Positions 26,528-34,538 of a DNA stretch of 64,000 bases are shown one piece after another (the stretch's first letter is position 1; each line of letters begins with the position of its first letter). This DNA is from Cyclobacteriaceae bacterium (GTDB taxonomy: Bacteria > Bacteroidota > Bacteroidia > Cytophagales > Cyclobacteriaceae). The notes below the pieces were generated by a model. The model had not been told where the DNA came from. It was given only the letters and a program-made list of their open reading frames with translations, and searched no databases. Made by a program: the position numbers and the translations under genes. The DNA lies in NCBI GenBank assembly GCA_028285685.1, contig JANQOR010000038.1:310001-374000 (forward strand), read 5' to 3'.

Positions 26528-28324
26528 CTAGTAGTCAAAATCCAACCCTAACCTTTCCTTTAATTCCGCAAGCTTGGGATTTTGTTTCACCATGTGATCG
26601 TAGATGTCTTTGCTGGTGTAAAGCTTTTTACTCTCTTCAATCTGGGCTACCTGTTTATTGACCGTTAGGTGGTCGTTCTTTAACTCCGTACGTAGATATT
26701 GTATCAGGTCGGTCTCAAATTTTTCCAGAAAACTCACCTCCAGCTGGCTGCTAAGAAAAATAAGCACCTCACTTCCTTCACCTTTTTTAATTTCCCGACC
26801 TAAAATAAGCTTGTCGGTGTCTCCTGAGTTTGTTTTTTGCTCGCCAAACTGCTTCCAAGCTGCTTGTAGTTCGGTTTCGTCAAAATCTTCATCCTGCTTA
26901 TTGGAAACCGAGTTTTGAGCAGCCTCTTCGTTTGTGGCTTCTTCTTTTTTCCGCTTGAAAATGCTTGGTGTTTCCCGATTCTCTGTTGAAGTCGTAGGCT
27001 CTTGGACTCGTACTGGCTCCGGCTTACTCACCTTTGAGATTACTTCCTGATCATCAACGTCTGCAGCTGCGATGATTTCTTCTTTGGTTGGAGGTTCCTC
27101 AGGTGGCGGTGGTTCTTCGCTTACGTTTTGATTTGACTTTGGAGGAACTTCTGGTGTGGTTGTCGCGGTCCCTTCGCTTTTGGAGGCCGAAGTTTCAGGC
27201 TTATCTACCCGTTCAGACTGTTTTTTTTTTACCCCATTTTCCGTGGAGTTGGATGATAGAGTTAGTGCGCTTGGTAAATGTGCCAGTTTCATCAGACAGA
27301 GCTCTACGTGTAGTCGTTGATTTTTACTGACTTTATAATTCAACTCAAATTGATTGCAGATGTTAAGTGCAGAAAGAAGAAAAGACTCATCACATTTTTG
27401 ACCTTGCTCCAAATACCTTGATTTCAAGTTTTCAGAGACCTCCAGGAGTGTAACTGTTTTGGGGTCTCTTGACACAAGTACGTTTCTGAGGTGCTGTTGA
27501 AGCCCTACCAAAAAATTGTTTCCATCAAATCCATTGCCGATGATTTCATCAAACAGTAAAATAGAATCGGACATGTTTTCTTCCAGCAAATGATCAACTA
27601 ACCTGAAGTAGTAGTCATAGTCCAGAATGTGCAGATTCTTGATAGTATCTGAGTAACTGACTTTTCCGTCGGAAGAAAACGTGGTGATCAAATCGAAAAT
27701 CGAAAGGGCGTCCCGGAGTGCGCCATCTGCCTTCTGACCGATAAGGTGCAGGGCATCGTACTCAGCTTCTACACCTTCCTTCTCAGCAATCTTCTGGAGC
27801 TGTTTGACGATGTCTTCAACTTCTATCCGGTTAAAATCGTAAATCTGACACCGTGAAAGAATGGTAGGAATCACCTTGTGTTTTTCCGTAGTGGCCAAGA
27901 TGAAAATGGCGTAATCTGGTGGTTCTTCCAGGGTCTTCAGGAAAGCATTGAATGCCTGGTTGGAAAGCATGTGAACCTCATCGATGATGTAGACTTTGTA
28001 CTTTCCTTGCTGTGGTGGATATCGTACCTGGTCGATCAGGTTTCGAATATCTTCTACGGAATTATTCGAAGCAGCATCCAATTCGAAAATATTGAAGTTC
28101 GAATTTCCTTCGGGCCCTTCATTTTCAAAGCCATTGATCGTCTTGGCAAGGATCCTGGCACATGTGGTTTTCCCTACACCACGTGGACCACAAAAAAGCA
28201 AAGCCTGACCAAGGTGATTGGACTTTATGGCGTTTTCAAGTGTTGTGGTAATGTGCTCTTGCCCTACTACTTCTTCAAATCCTAGCGGGCGGTATTTGCG
28301 GGCCGATACAACGAAATTCTCCAT
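26528..28324 (-). CDS. dnaX: DNA polymerase III subunit gamma/tau
   Basis: The 598-residue clamp-loader ATPase has Walker A GPRGVGKTT at 45-53, the DEVHMLSNQAFNAFLKTLEEPP segment with Walker B, and sensor 1 in TTEKHKVIPTILSRCQIYDF. The C-terminal third is a low-complexity linker rich in Glu, Pro and Thr and a short tau tail. The four zinc-binding cysteines present in the E. coli protein between Walker A and the DELDAAS motif are absent. I believe this is common in this phylum. There is no sign of a programmed frameshift site, so a single product is likely. Confidence 0.95.
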   Translation of the reverse strand: MENFVVSARKYRPLGFEEVVGQEHITTTLENAIKSNHLGQALLFCGPRGVGKTTCARILAKTINGFENEGPEGNSNFNIFELDAASNNSVEDIRNLIDQVRYPPQQGKYKVYIIDEVHMLSNQAFNAFLKTLEEPPDYAIFILATTEKHKVIPTILSRCQIYDFNRIEVEDIVKQLQKIAEKEGVEAEYDALHLIGQKADGALRDALSIFDLITTFSSDGKVSYSDTIKNLHILDYDYYFRLVDHLLEENMSDSILLFDEIIGNGFDGNNFLVGLQQHLRNVLVSRDPKTVTLLEVSENLKSRYLEQGQKCDESFLLSALNICNQFELNYKVSKNQRLHVELCLMKLAHLPSALTLSSNSTENGVKKKQSERVDKPETSASKSEGTATTTPEVPPKSNQNVSEEPPPPEEPPTKEEIIAAADVDDQEVISKVSKPEPVRVQEPTTSTENRETPSIFKRKKEEATNEEAAQNSVSNKQDEDFDETELQAAWKQFGEQKTNSGDTDKLILGREIKKGEGSEVLIFLSSQLEVSFLEKFETDLIQYLRTELKNDHLTVNKQVAQIEESKKLYTSKDIYDHMVKQNPKLAELKERLGLDFDY

Positions 28325-28375
28325 TCCATGAGCAAGTTAACATGCTCCACAATTCTTCGGAAATCAATGTTGGAT

Positions 28376-28777
28376 TTATACTTCTTCTATCTCAATGAAA
28401 TTGAAGGGAAGCTCGATCAGTTCCTGAAAATCTTCACCTGTTTCCAGCATATCATCATCCTCTTCCTCATAGTGCCAATTAACTGTGAGATGCTTTCCAC
28501 CACGTCCCAAATTCTTGATTTCCTTTAAGATCATGAAAATGCAACGTGCGGAACTGGTGTTGAAGTACTCAAGTGCAAAATCAGCAACAATCTCCCGGTT
28601 GGATGTTTTCCCAAGTTCCTTTATGGCTTCATAGAGAGGGTTGTAAAATGTAAATACATTTTCCGGGTGGGACACTCCTTTCATTTCGATATGTCCTGTT
28701 TCATAGTCGATGTGGACGTAAGGGGTGTTGTTTTTTGCTTCTCTGGTGAAAGGTCGCATTGATAGTTGGCTGTACAT
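28376..28777 (-). CDS. SiaC-family (DUF1987) regulatory phosphoprotein
   Basis: This 133-residue protein matches DUF1987/SiaC: TPYVHIDYETGHIEMKGVSHPEN near the start, FALEYFNTSSARCIFMIL in the middle (with a Thr-Ser-Ser where SiaC is phosphorylated), and an acidic tail. In Pseudomonas, SiaC binds a diguanylate cyclase and is switched by a kinase (SiaB) and a phosphatase (SiaA). Neither partner is in the window. An internal ATG at residue 7 is an alternative start. Confidence 0.8.
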   Translation of the reverse strand: MYSQLSMRPFTREAKNNTPYVHIDYETGHIEMKGVSHPENVFTFYNPLYEAIKELGKTSNREIVADFALEYFNTSSARCIFMILKEIKNLGRGGKHLTVNWHYEEEDDDMLETGEDFQELIELPFNFIEIEEV

Positions 28778-28908
28778 TGGGAATCGAAACTAGGAAAAAA
28801 ATGCATAGGAGCGCTCAATTAATCGACGAGTATGCTGATCTCTCTGTTTAATGCAGTAAAAAAAAGGAATTGGATTTGTCTGGCTGTAGTAATGGATAAA
28901 ATTGCCAT

Positions 28909-28916
28909 TAACTTTG
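28909..28916 (+). promoter_or_regulatory. -7 box upstream of ssrA
   Basis: TAACTTTG fits TAnnTTTG about 60 bp before the mature 5' end of tmRNA, leaving room for a processed leader. The upstream TTG at 28876 is too far for a standard -33 element. Confidence 0.35.
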
Positions 28917-28976
28917 TTGTCTAATAGTTGGCGGCTGTTCGTTGACGGCTGTCAGGATTTGTTCTTTGATAAATAT

Positions 28977-29371
28977 GGGGTCGACCGGAATTGACAGGAA
29001 GTGTAAATTATACGCTTGCATGCCGGGTGTTGAATGAGCACACGTAATCAATTCATTCAAAATTGTAATTGGCGAGTCTAACTACGCTATGGCAGCCTAA
29101 TCTCGAATAAAGTAGAGATTATTTAGGGTTGAGCCACATCGGTTCCCCCTGCCACATCCCACCAGTCTCTTTTCCCTAGGATTGGAAATTGGGGTGTCGA
29201 ACTAGGGAATAGCCTCTGGTAGGGTCACGGATCTTTGGTGAAATTAAGTGACTGGCCTTGTAAGTTGGTAGTTGTTCACCTGCTTGCCTGGCGAGATTAA
29301 AAGAACGACTATGTATGTAGACGGCTTATAGTTTCCTTAGCTGGACGAGGGTTCGAATCCCTCCGACTCCA
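28977..29371 (+). ncRNA. ssrA: transfer-messenger RNA (tmRNA)
   Basis: The 5' end GGGGTCG pairs with CGACTCC at the 3' end to form the acceptor stem. The 5' part has the conserved ACCGGAATTGACAGG, and the T-arm/acceptor 3' half is GGTTCGAATCCCTCCGAC. The tag reading frame at 29071-29100 encodes Gly-Glu-Ser-Asn-Tyr-Ala-Met-Ala-Ala and then TAA. The terminal CCA is not encoded. tmRNA rescues stalled ribosomes and marks the product for proteolysis. The 3' end is the attachment site of the tandem units described below. It is restored exactly at the junction, so the gene remains functional. Confidence 0.95.
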
Positions 29372-29372
29372 C
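29352..29372 (+). repeat. attachment core 1 (ssrA 3' end)
   Basis: These 21 bp, ending GAATCCCTCCGACTCCAC, are the T-arm 3' half and acceptor strand of tmRNA. The same core recurs as direct repeats at 41765, 45172, 47994 and 49917. It is the natural attB/attL position for tyrosine recombinases that use tmRNA genes. Confidence 0.85.
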
Positions 29373-29377
29373 TTTAT

Positions 29378-29411
29378 AAAACCCCCTATACGATTCGTAT
29401 GAGGGGTTTTT
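29378..29411 (+). terminator. rho-independent terminator after ssrA
   Basis: AAAACCCC at 29378-29385 pairs with GGGGTTTT at 29403-29410, with an inner stem TATACG/CGTATG, followed by TTT-rich sequence. It should end tmRNA transcription and, read backwards, also transcription from the integrase side. Confidence 0.75.
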
Positions 29412-29462
29412 ACTTTAAAATAAGGGTCACATGCCTCGAAACTATACCTCGAAAGTTCCATT

Positions 29463-30755
29463 TTAGTCTGATCCAAATAGACTACTTCCTCTTTTACTCT
29501 TGAGAATTTCCTCTTTGTTAAGATAGTGCTGCTTTGTAACACTGAGTTCTGAATGCAAACCACCCAGTATTTCTGCTGTGGCTGCTCCGTAATTCCTAAT
29601 CATTTCAGTTGCATAAGTATTTCTGAGATCATGGAATGTCAGCTCACGTTCGGAAATTTTAGACCAAAAGTGACTAAAAGCTCTTGATACAATATGCATC
29701 ATATTGTTTCTGTTCTCTTCCTGTGGTGCGATTAAATAGTCCTCTGGATTGAGACCTTGTTTGATCTCATTTACGAGGGTCTGAAGCTCTTCATTTAACC
29801 AGATCAATCTCACTACACGATCCTTCTTCTTTTTACTAGCCTTTTGATCGACACAGCTAATGTGGTCCTCTCCAATATCTTGAACTCTTACTTCTTGAAT
29901 TTCTCCCTTTCTACATCCAGAGAACAAGGCAAATTTCCACGCCGGAATAAGGTAGGGTCTATATAGATTTCTTTGGAATTTTCTTGGCTTACCATTCCGA
30001 ATTTGACTCTCAAAAGAGATGCCACTAATGGGCGAGACAGTTTCGCACAGTTCATCGAACTCCTTAATACTGATGATAGATGTTCTAGCCACTGTCGGCC
30101 TTGCAACGACCTCTTCGAAGACATTTTTAATTGGATAGTCCTTTGATATTAGAAACCTAAGAAAAGCCTTGTAAGTAGCCATTTTGTGATTGTAGGTTTT
30201 GTTTGCATATCTCGACAATAGAAAGTCATGAACTATTCCAACATGATGGTCATTTATTTCAGTAACCGATAAATAACCAGGATCAATGCCTTCATTGGTG
30301 AGGGCTTCTTTAAGCAATTTGAGATTTGAAATCTGCGATTTAATATATCGCTCCGTATTTGATTTTTGTTTGTGACCAGGGACTCCAACATCAGCAATGA
30401 AGTCTGCATAATAAGCTAGGCATGGAGTAAGCATTAGAGGTTTTCCATCCTTCTTAATTTCAATTGACTTGGAGTAATCCATTTTGAGTTTTGCATGCAT
30501 TAGATAGTATTCGTCATAATCTCTATCTTCTTTCCCCCATGATTTCAAATGGACCATAACTCCTTTTGTGGGATCATAAACCTTCGTTACAAACCGGTGT
30601 GACTCTGGGAATTTGCATGTGTGAATTCTCTTTTTGGTAAGACCGCATTTTGTTGTGACATTTCTATTGCATTTGTTACAATGAACTCCATAGCCTTGTC
30701 TCGACTTCCTCATGTTACTTGGAATAATTAAGGGATCATAAGAGCTCTTTGCCAT
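29463..30755 (-). CDS. tyrosine recombinase (site-specific integrase)
   Basis: The 430-residue protein has the catalytic set of tyrosine recombinases: Arg282 in SGCRKGEI, His375 and Arg378 in HDLRNT, His401 in GLHSELS and the nucleophile Tyr411 in QHYLN. The core-binding SAM-like domain lies at about 110-205. Residues 26-47 hold four cysteines (C26, C29, C37, C47) that could bind zinc, an uncommon N-terminus. The gene ends 90 bp from the ssrA att core and most likely integrates and excises unit 1. It may also act on the recombinase-less units downstream, which share the core. Confidence 0.9.
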   Translation of the reverse strand: MAKSSYDPLIIPSNMRKSRQGYGVHCNKCNRNVTTKCGLTKKRIHTCKFPESHRFVTKVYDPTKGVMVHLKSWGKEDRDYDEYYLMHAKLKMDYSKSIEIKKDGKPLMLTPCLAYYADFIADVGVPGHKQKSNTERYIKSQISNLKLLKEALTNEGIDPGYLSVTEINDHHVGIVHDFLLSRYANKTYNHKMATYKAFLRFLISKDYPIKNVFEEVVARPTVARTSIISIKEFDELCETVSPISGISFESQIRNGKPRKFQRNLYRPYLIPAWKFALFSGCRKGEIQEVRVQDIGEDHISCVDQKASKKKKDRVVRLIWLNEELQTLVNEIKQGLNPEDYLIAPQEENRNNMMHIVSRAFSHFWSKISERELTFHDLRNTYATEMIRNYGAATAEILGGLHSELSVTKQHYLNKEEILKSKRGSSLFGSD

Positions 30756-31260
30756 ACTTGCTTTGAGGTTTATAGTTACCTAAATTTAGTTTGCTTGAAT
30801 TTGAATATCGCTCCCGCACTTTTTCCGTCAATTCCTCTGTCACAATAAACTTTGCATCTCTCCTAAAGCCAAGAAATTTTAACCACTTCTTTAAAGTTCT
30901 ATTATCCATATTGACATCTCCAAAGCATCGCTTTAGGTCATCAGAAGGAACTCTCATTATTGGAGGCCAATCAATGTTTCTGTATTCAGTGTAAGTCAGT
31001 AATGGCTCTGACGTTAATTGATTATAGATCGACTTGGCAATTCTGTCAATTCTATCAATATCAGACTCAGCATTAAGAGTAATGCTTTTTAAAGGAGTGC
31101 TTACTAAAGCACCAGTAACTTGTGAAGTTGTTCTTCCGTAGGACTCAACGGTGACCCCTCTGTGCTTACCGTCTACTTCATTGGAATAGCTTCTGAGATC
31201 GAAGCTGAGGGTAGTATCAACCCTATTAAACATCTTGTTCAATTGTTTACCAACAACCAC
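30736..31260 (-). CDS. integrase-coupled protein of unknown function
   Basis: This 174-residue protein overlaps the integrase start by 20 bp and is transcribed with it. It has no recognised domain. The C-terminal half (LKRCFGDVNMDNRTLKKWLKFLGFRRDAKFIVTEELTEKVRERY) looks like a small DNA-binding module with a helix-turn-helix feel. Position and coupling suggest an excisionase-like or regulatory partner of the integrase, but this is inference. Confidence 0.6.
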   Translation of the reverse strand: MVVGKQLNKMFNRVDTTLSFDLRSYSNEVDGKHRGVTVESYGRTTSQVTGALVSTPLKSITLNAESDIDRIDRIAKSIYNQLTSEPLLTYTEYRNIDWPPIMRVPSDDLKRCFGDVNMDNRTLKKWLKFLGFRRDAKFIVTEELTEKVRERYSNSSKLNLGNYKPQSKYGKELL

Positions 31261-31438
31261 TTTTGGTTGTATCGACGGTAAAATTGGTAAGGAAATGATT
31301 TAAAGTCAAGTGAAGACTTCTAAAAGTACAATATATATGCTCTCAAAAACTTTAATTAAAGTTTTTATACCCAATAAATACAATTCAATAAAGTTCTTGT
31401 TCTGATCAAATTTTATAAATACTACTTCTTTAATTTCA

Positions 31439-31546
31439 ATGGAGGAATTGATCACTTTAATCTCCTATGTCCTTATTACTACTCTACTTTTAGGAAAACT
31501 GGGCACAATTCTCCCTTACACCATCATGCCCAAAAAAAGAGTATGA
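31439..31546 (+). CDS. possible 35-residue single-membrane-span peptide
   Basis: ATG 31439 opens a frame of 35 codons with the hydrophobic core LITLISYVLITTLLLG and a basic end MPKKRV. Such small membrane peptides occur in toxin-type and phage-related loci. There is no ribosome-binding site or homologue to support it, so it may be chance. Confidence 0.3.
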   Translation: MEELITLISYVLITTLLLGKLGTILPYTIMPKKRV

Positions 31547-31945
31547 GGGTGGGGAAAGAATCGTGCGAAAAACTTTTGAGGTTCCCCGGTTAACATTGGA
31601 CAAAATGATCGCTAACATTCCAATGCCTTGAGAGTCTTAACTACACTTGATCACTTGGTAGCCCTTAAGCGCCTGCGCTCTCTTCATTCACAGTGGGTAG
31701 TATGCGCCACATTACACCTTGTACCCTTGTAAGACAGGAAAGGCCGTTTAATTAACGCCGCGAAAGTCCTGAATGAGTCTTTTCCTTCAAAGGATGGCGC
31801 TCAGACCTTGCTAAAACTTAATCTAGAATGGTATAGGCAAATTGAGTCTGAATGGTTAGGTAATCTTCAGTTTTTTGTGCTTGAAAAACTTCAGAATTAA
31901 AACTTGATAGCTTATAGTAGTTCAACCAAAACAGAATATCTCAAC

Positions 31946-31972
31946 AAAAATACTAAATATTTTAGTATTTTT
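31946..31972 (+). terminator. inverted repeat, possible bidirectional terminator
   Basis: AAAAATACTAAA and TTTAGTATTTTT form a perfect 12-bp stem with a 3-base loop. The stem is AT-rich and weak. It could end transcripts from either side or be an operator for the genes at 32082 onward. Confidence 0.4.
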
Positions 31973-32081
31973 ACAATGATTCTAAAATGGATAACAACTT
32001 TAAATTATTTCCAATAAATGATGGAAGCCACTTTCAGTTGTAAGAAATTTTATACTTTGGCGGTTGTAAAACTTCTCATCC

Positions 32082-32507
32082 ATGGCAGAATCACCACCAT
32101 TCAAGTATCAGGAAGAGCTAGACAAGATTAATAATTGCCCGCATAGTTCATGTGAAGAATCAGAAAGAACCTCATTCAGATTTGTAAATGATGATGTGGA
32201 AGATGAGGACAATTGGATTAGCAAAGCGGAAAAAGATAGGCGGGAAAATAAGTTTCCAAGGAGCCCAAGTCTAGCTAAAGAATGTAGTTATCATGCACTG
32301 TCTTTTTTTGATACCATTGATAGTGCACAGAAGAAACTCAATTCATTTAATCCCAGCATCAAAGAAAAAATGAATATAAGCGGGATAGCAACCGGTAAGA
32401 TTGTAACCGATGATGGTGTATGCTCTCCTATCAACAAAATGGGGCATTTCTCGCTTTATGAGTACGAGAAAGTTAGTTTTAAAGGAAGATTTGAGAAAGT
32501 CGAATAG
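32082..32507 (+). CDS. hypothetical protein, partner of the DUF6575-like gene
   Basis: The 141-residue protein is hydrophilic and acidic in its first half (VNDDVEDEDNW) and has no signal peptide or membrane segment. The C-terminal part (NISGIATGKIVTDDGVCSPINKMGHFSLYEYEKVSFKGRF) looks like a small beta-rich module. It lies 6 bp before the next gene and the two surely form one unit. The pairing of a small acidic protein with a larger one recalls toxin-antitoxin or immunity pairs, but no family is recognised. Confidence 0.65.
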   Translation: MAESPPFKYQEELDKINNCPHSSCEESERTSFRFVNDDVEDEDNWISKAEKDRRENKFPRSPSLAKECSYHALSFFDTIDSAQKKLNSFNPSIKEKMNISGIATGKIVTDDGVCSPINKMGHFSLYEYEKVSFKGRFEKVE

Positions 32508-32513
32508 GTAGTC

Positions 32514-33914
32514 GTGATTGACCTAGAAACATATCAAATTAAAAAATTTCCTTATACGGATCATAAGAGGGTTGATGATATCATCAATTATGAAGGACCT
32601 ATTCTGTCCTTGTTTGTAGATGAATCACAAGACTTGTATTTGTATTACTGGATAGATAGCGATCAAAATCACCATCGATGGTTGATATCTAAGGTTCAGA
32701 CGAATCTTCTTATCAATTATTTTGATAGAATAATTACCCTGAAGGAACTTTTAACTGACAATCAGAGGGAATACACATTAATCGCTGATCAAAACAATGA
32801 ATATCAATTTGAAAATTCATTTTTGATTAGGTCGGCTCTTCTTCCAGAACAGTATCTTCCAGCTGAGGATTCTTATTTTTCTGAACAAGTTCCTGAGGCA
32901 GTTTCAGAAATGCTTTCTTCTGAGAACTTAGAAGAGTTTTCTTATTTGCAAGCACTTAGAGGAAGTGCCATTTATTTGAAATTACAGTCAAATCAATCTA
33001 AGTATAAGCGCACTTTGTCTCTAGTCGAGGTAACTGATTTTCTCAGAAAGATAAATACATCATTTGTTGCTTATACGAAAAGAGATTTCACAAATTCATT
33101 TTTCGAAAAATTCAATGATCTCAAAATGGTGGATAAGTACTTCAAAAAGATCAATGAAGAATTGTCCTTGAGACCGGTTCAGCTAGCTCATGCAAGTTTT
33201 GGAATTGGATTAAGTGTTGATCGTTTAGGTAGGGCAGATGAGTCTAAAGATTTAATTGAGTGGAAGCAAACTGTTCTAAAGAAATTCGAAGAAGATGTTC
33301 TAGGTGTGGACAGCATGGATGAGAAGGAAATTGAGAATTTAACTGAAACGGTTTCTGAAGAAGATAGGTCAAAAATTTACGATCCAATCATTAAAATCTA
33401 TAATGATCCGAAGGTCTCTTTCTACAAAACGGATATGAACTTTAATGTTCATCAAAAATTCAAGTCGTTAAGTGATGATAAGGTAAAGAAAATTATTCCT
33501 GTAAAAGTTAAGGTGGTTGAAGAAGAAGAATATGAGTTGGTGAATATTGTAATCGAAAAACCAAAAGGTAAAGATGTAAGCAAAATCAACCTAAAGCAGT
33601 ACATGCTCTTCAGCCAAATAATTGACTCCTTTCCTTATTCGTTTGAAGTCATAAAAAATGAGCAGTTCACTCTGAACCTTACTCAGAATATTGAAGCTAC
33701 TTTCAACTTTGATGGACAAGTCCATGAAATGAGATTAATTGAATTAGAACTTGTAGCTAGGTCTGATGATAAGGATACTGTTATTGATTTGTTCCAGGAG
33801 GAATTCATTAAGCTCTATAATTCGATTTCTCAGAAGAGCACATTGAACAAGAAAGAAGAAGGGTTCAGGCGGTATTTGGAAACGTTCGTGCGAGAAAGAA
33901 TAGAGAATAGATAA
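32514..33914 (+). CDS. DUF6575-like protein of unknown function
   Basis: The 466-residue protein begins at GTG 32514. Residues 25-110 (INYEGPILSLFVDESQDLYLYYWIDSDQNHHRWLIS, then RIITLKELL) match the pattern of the DUF6575 family as I remember it. The remainder has no recognised domain; residues about 330-410 look like a second alpha/beta module. No membrane segments or catalytic motifs are evident. Proteins with this N-terminus are often found alone or in defence-rich islands, but their activity is undefined. Confidence 0.65.
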   Translation: MIDLETYQIKKFPYTDHKRVDDIINYEGPILSLFVDESQDLYLYYWIDSDQNHHRWLISKVQTNLLINYFDRIITLKELLTDNQREYTLIADQNNEYQFENSFLIRSALLPEQYLPAEDSYFSEQVPEAVSEMLSSENLEEFSYLQALRGSAIYLKLQSNQSKYKRTLSLVEVTDFLRKINTSFVAYTKRDFTNSFFEKFNDLKMVDKYFKKINEELSLRPVQLAHASFGIGLSVDRLGRADESKDLIEWKQTVLKKFEEDVLGVDSMDEKEIENLTETVSEEDRSKIYDPIIKIYNDPKVSFYKTDMNFNVHQKFKSLSDDKVKKIIPVKVKVVEEEEYELVNIVIEKPKGKDVSKINLKQYMLFSQIIDSFPYSFEVIKNEQFTLNLTQNIEATFNFDGQVHEMRLIELELVARSDDKDTVIDLFQEEFIKLYNSISQKSTLNKKEEGFRRYLETFVRERIENR

Positions 33915-34538
33915 AAGTCAAAACTTGAAAATCCAGTCGGCGCATATATATGCTTTCCTACCCAAGGGGGTGCCGGGGGTCATCTTTTTCGAAAATTGAT
34001 TCACATTGATTTTGATTGCTTGGAATTGCAATCATGAGCAATCATTATCTATCACGCAACTAATATTGGTCAATTCAAGTTTCTTAGGAATTTCTCCAAT
34101 TCTGGTGCTTGATCCACTATTATTCCCACGATCCAACTAATGAGTAAACTCGACAATTAATTCAGTGAGCATTAGTGTTAGGTGGAAGTATTAATAAGGT
34201 CTCGATTAGTACCGAATTAGTCTGAACAGTTAACGGTATTGTTAATTGCAATAATTGTATGCATCTAAGATCGGTCTATTTAACATAACATTAGTTATCA
34301 ATAAACCCGCCTTTACAACTTGGACTTATCAGGGATTTTGACCCTCATTTCTATCTTTAATAGTTACAAAATCTGTTCACCACTAGAACCTGGTTCAGTT
34401 TTATGGAACTAATTGTTGTCATAAGGGTCTATTTCTTATCAATCATACAAACAGGAGTGTTCTTTTTTGGGTGAGGCATCCAAAAGATCAATAAAAAGAC
34501 GGATGAACTCCTATCTAATTAGCTAATGCATTCGATAA
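33915..34538. other. 624-bp non-coding stretch between convergent genes
   Basis: No convincing open frame, tRNA or strong terminator is visible. A G-rich spot (AAGGGGGTGCCGGGGGTC at about 33964-33981) stands out in AT-rich surroundings. The length is large for a convergent gap and the DNA may be remains of an earlier gene. Confidence 0.35.

Larger units (their letters stand above)
31261..32081. other. 821-bp largely non-coding stretch inside the island
   Basis: It lies between the divergent integrase unit and the gene at 32082. Two possible coding traces are listed separately (31439-31546) or described here: an open frame at 31733-31900 with no ATG, encoding a helical-looking peptide that ends VLEKLQN, which may be a gene remnant. 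A perfect inverted repeat lies at 31946-31972. The rest is AT-rich with no assignable function and may contain arm-type sites for the integrase. Confidence 0.4.

Noticed and set aside
26528-28324. Loss of the zinc cysteines in DnaX as a novel feature
   Set aside because: I believe many Bacteroidota DnaX proteins lack this cluster, so it is noted in the annotation but not reported as unusual.
29309-29563. 84-codon open frame on the minus strand across the ssrA 3' end, containing RRDSNPRP
   Set aside because: This peptide is the well-known false product of reading a tRNA-like 3' end backwards. It overlaps tmRNA, its terminator and the integrase end.
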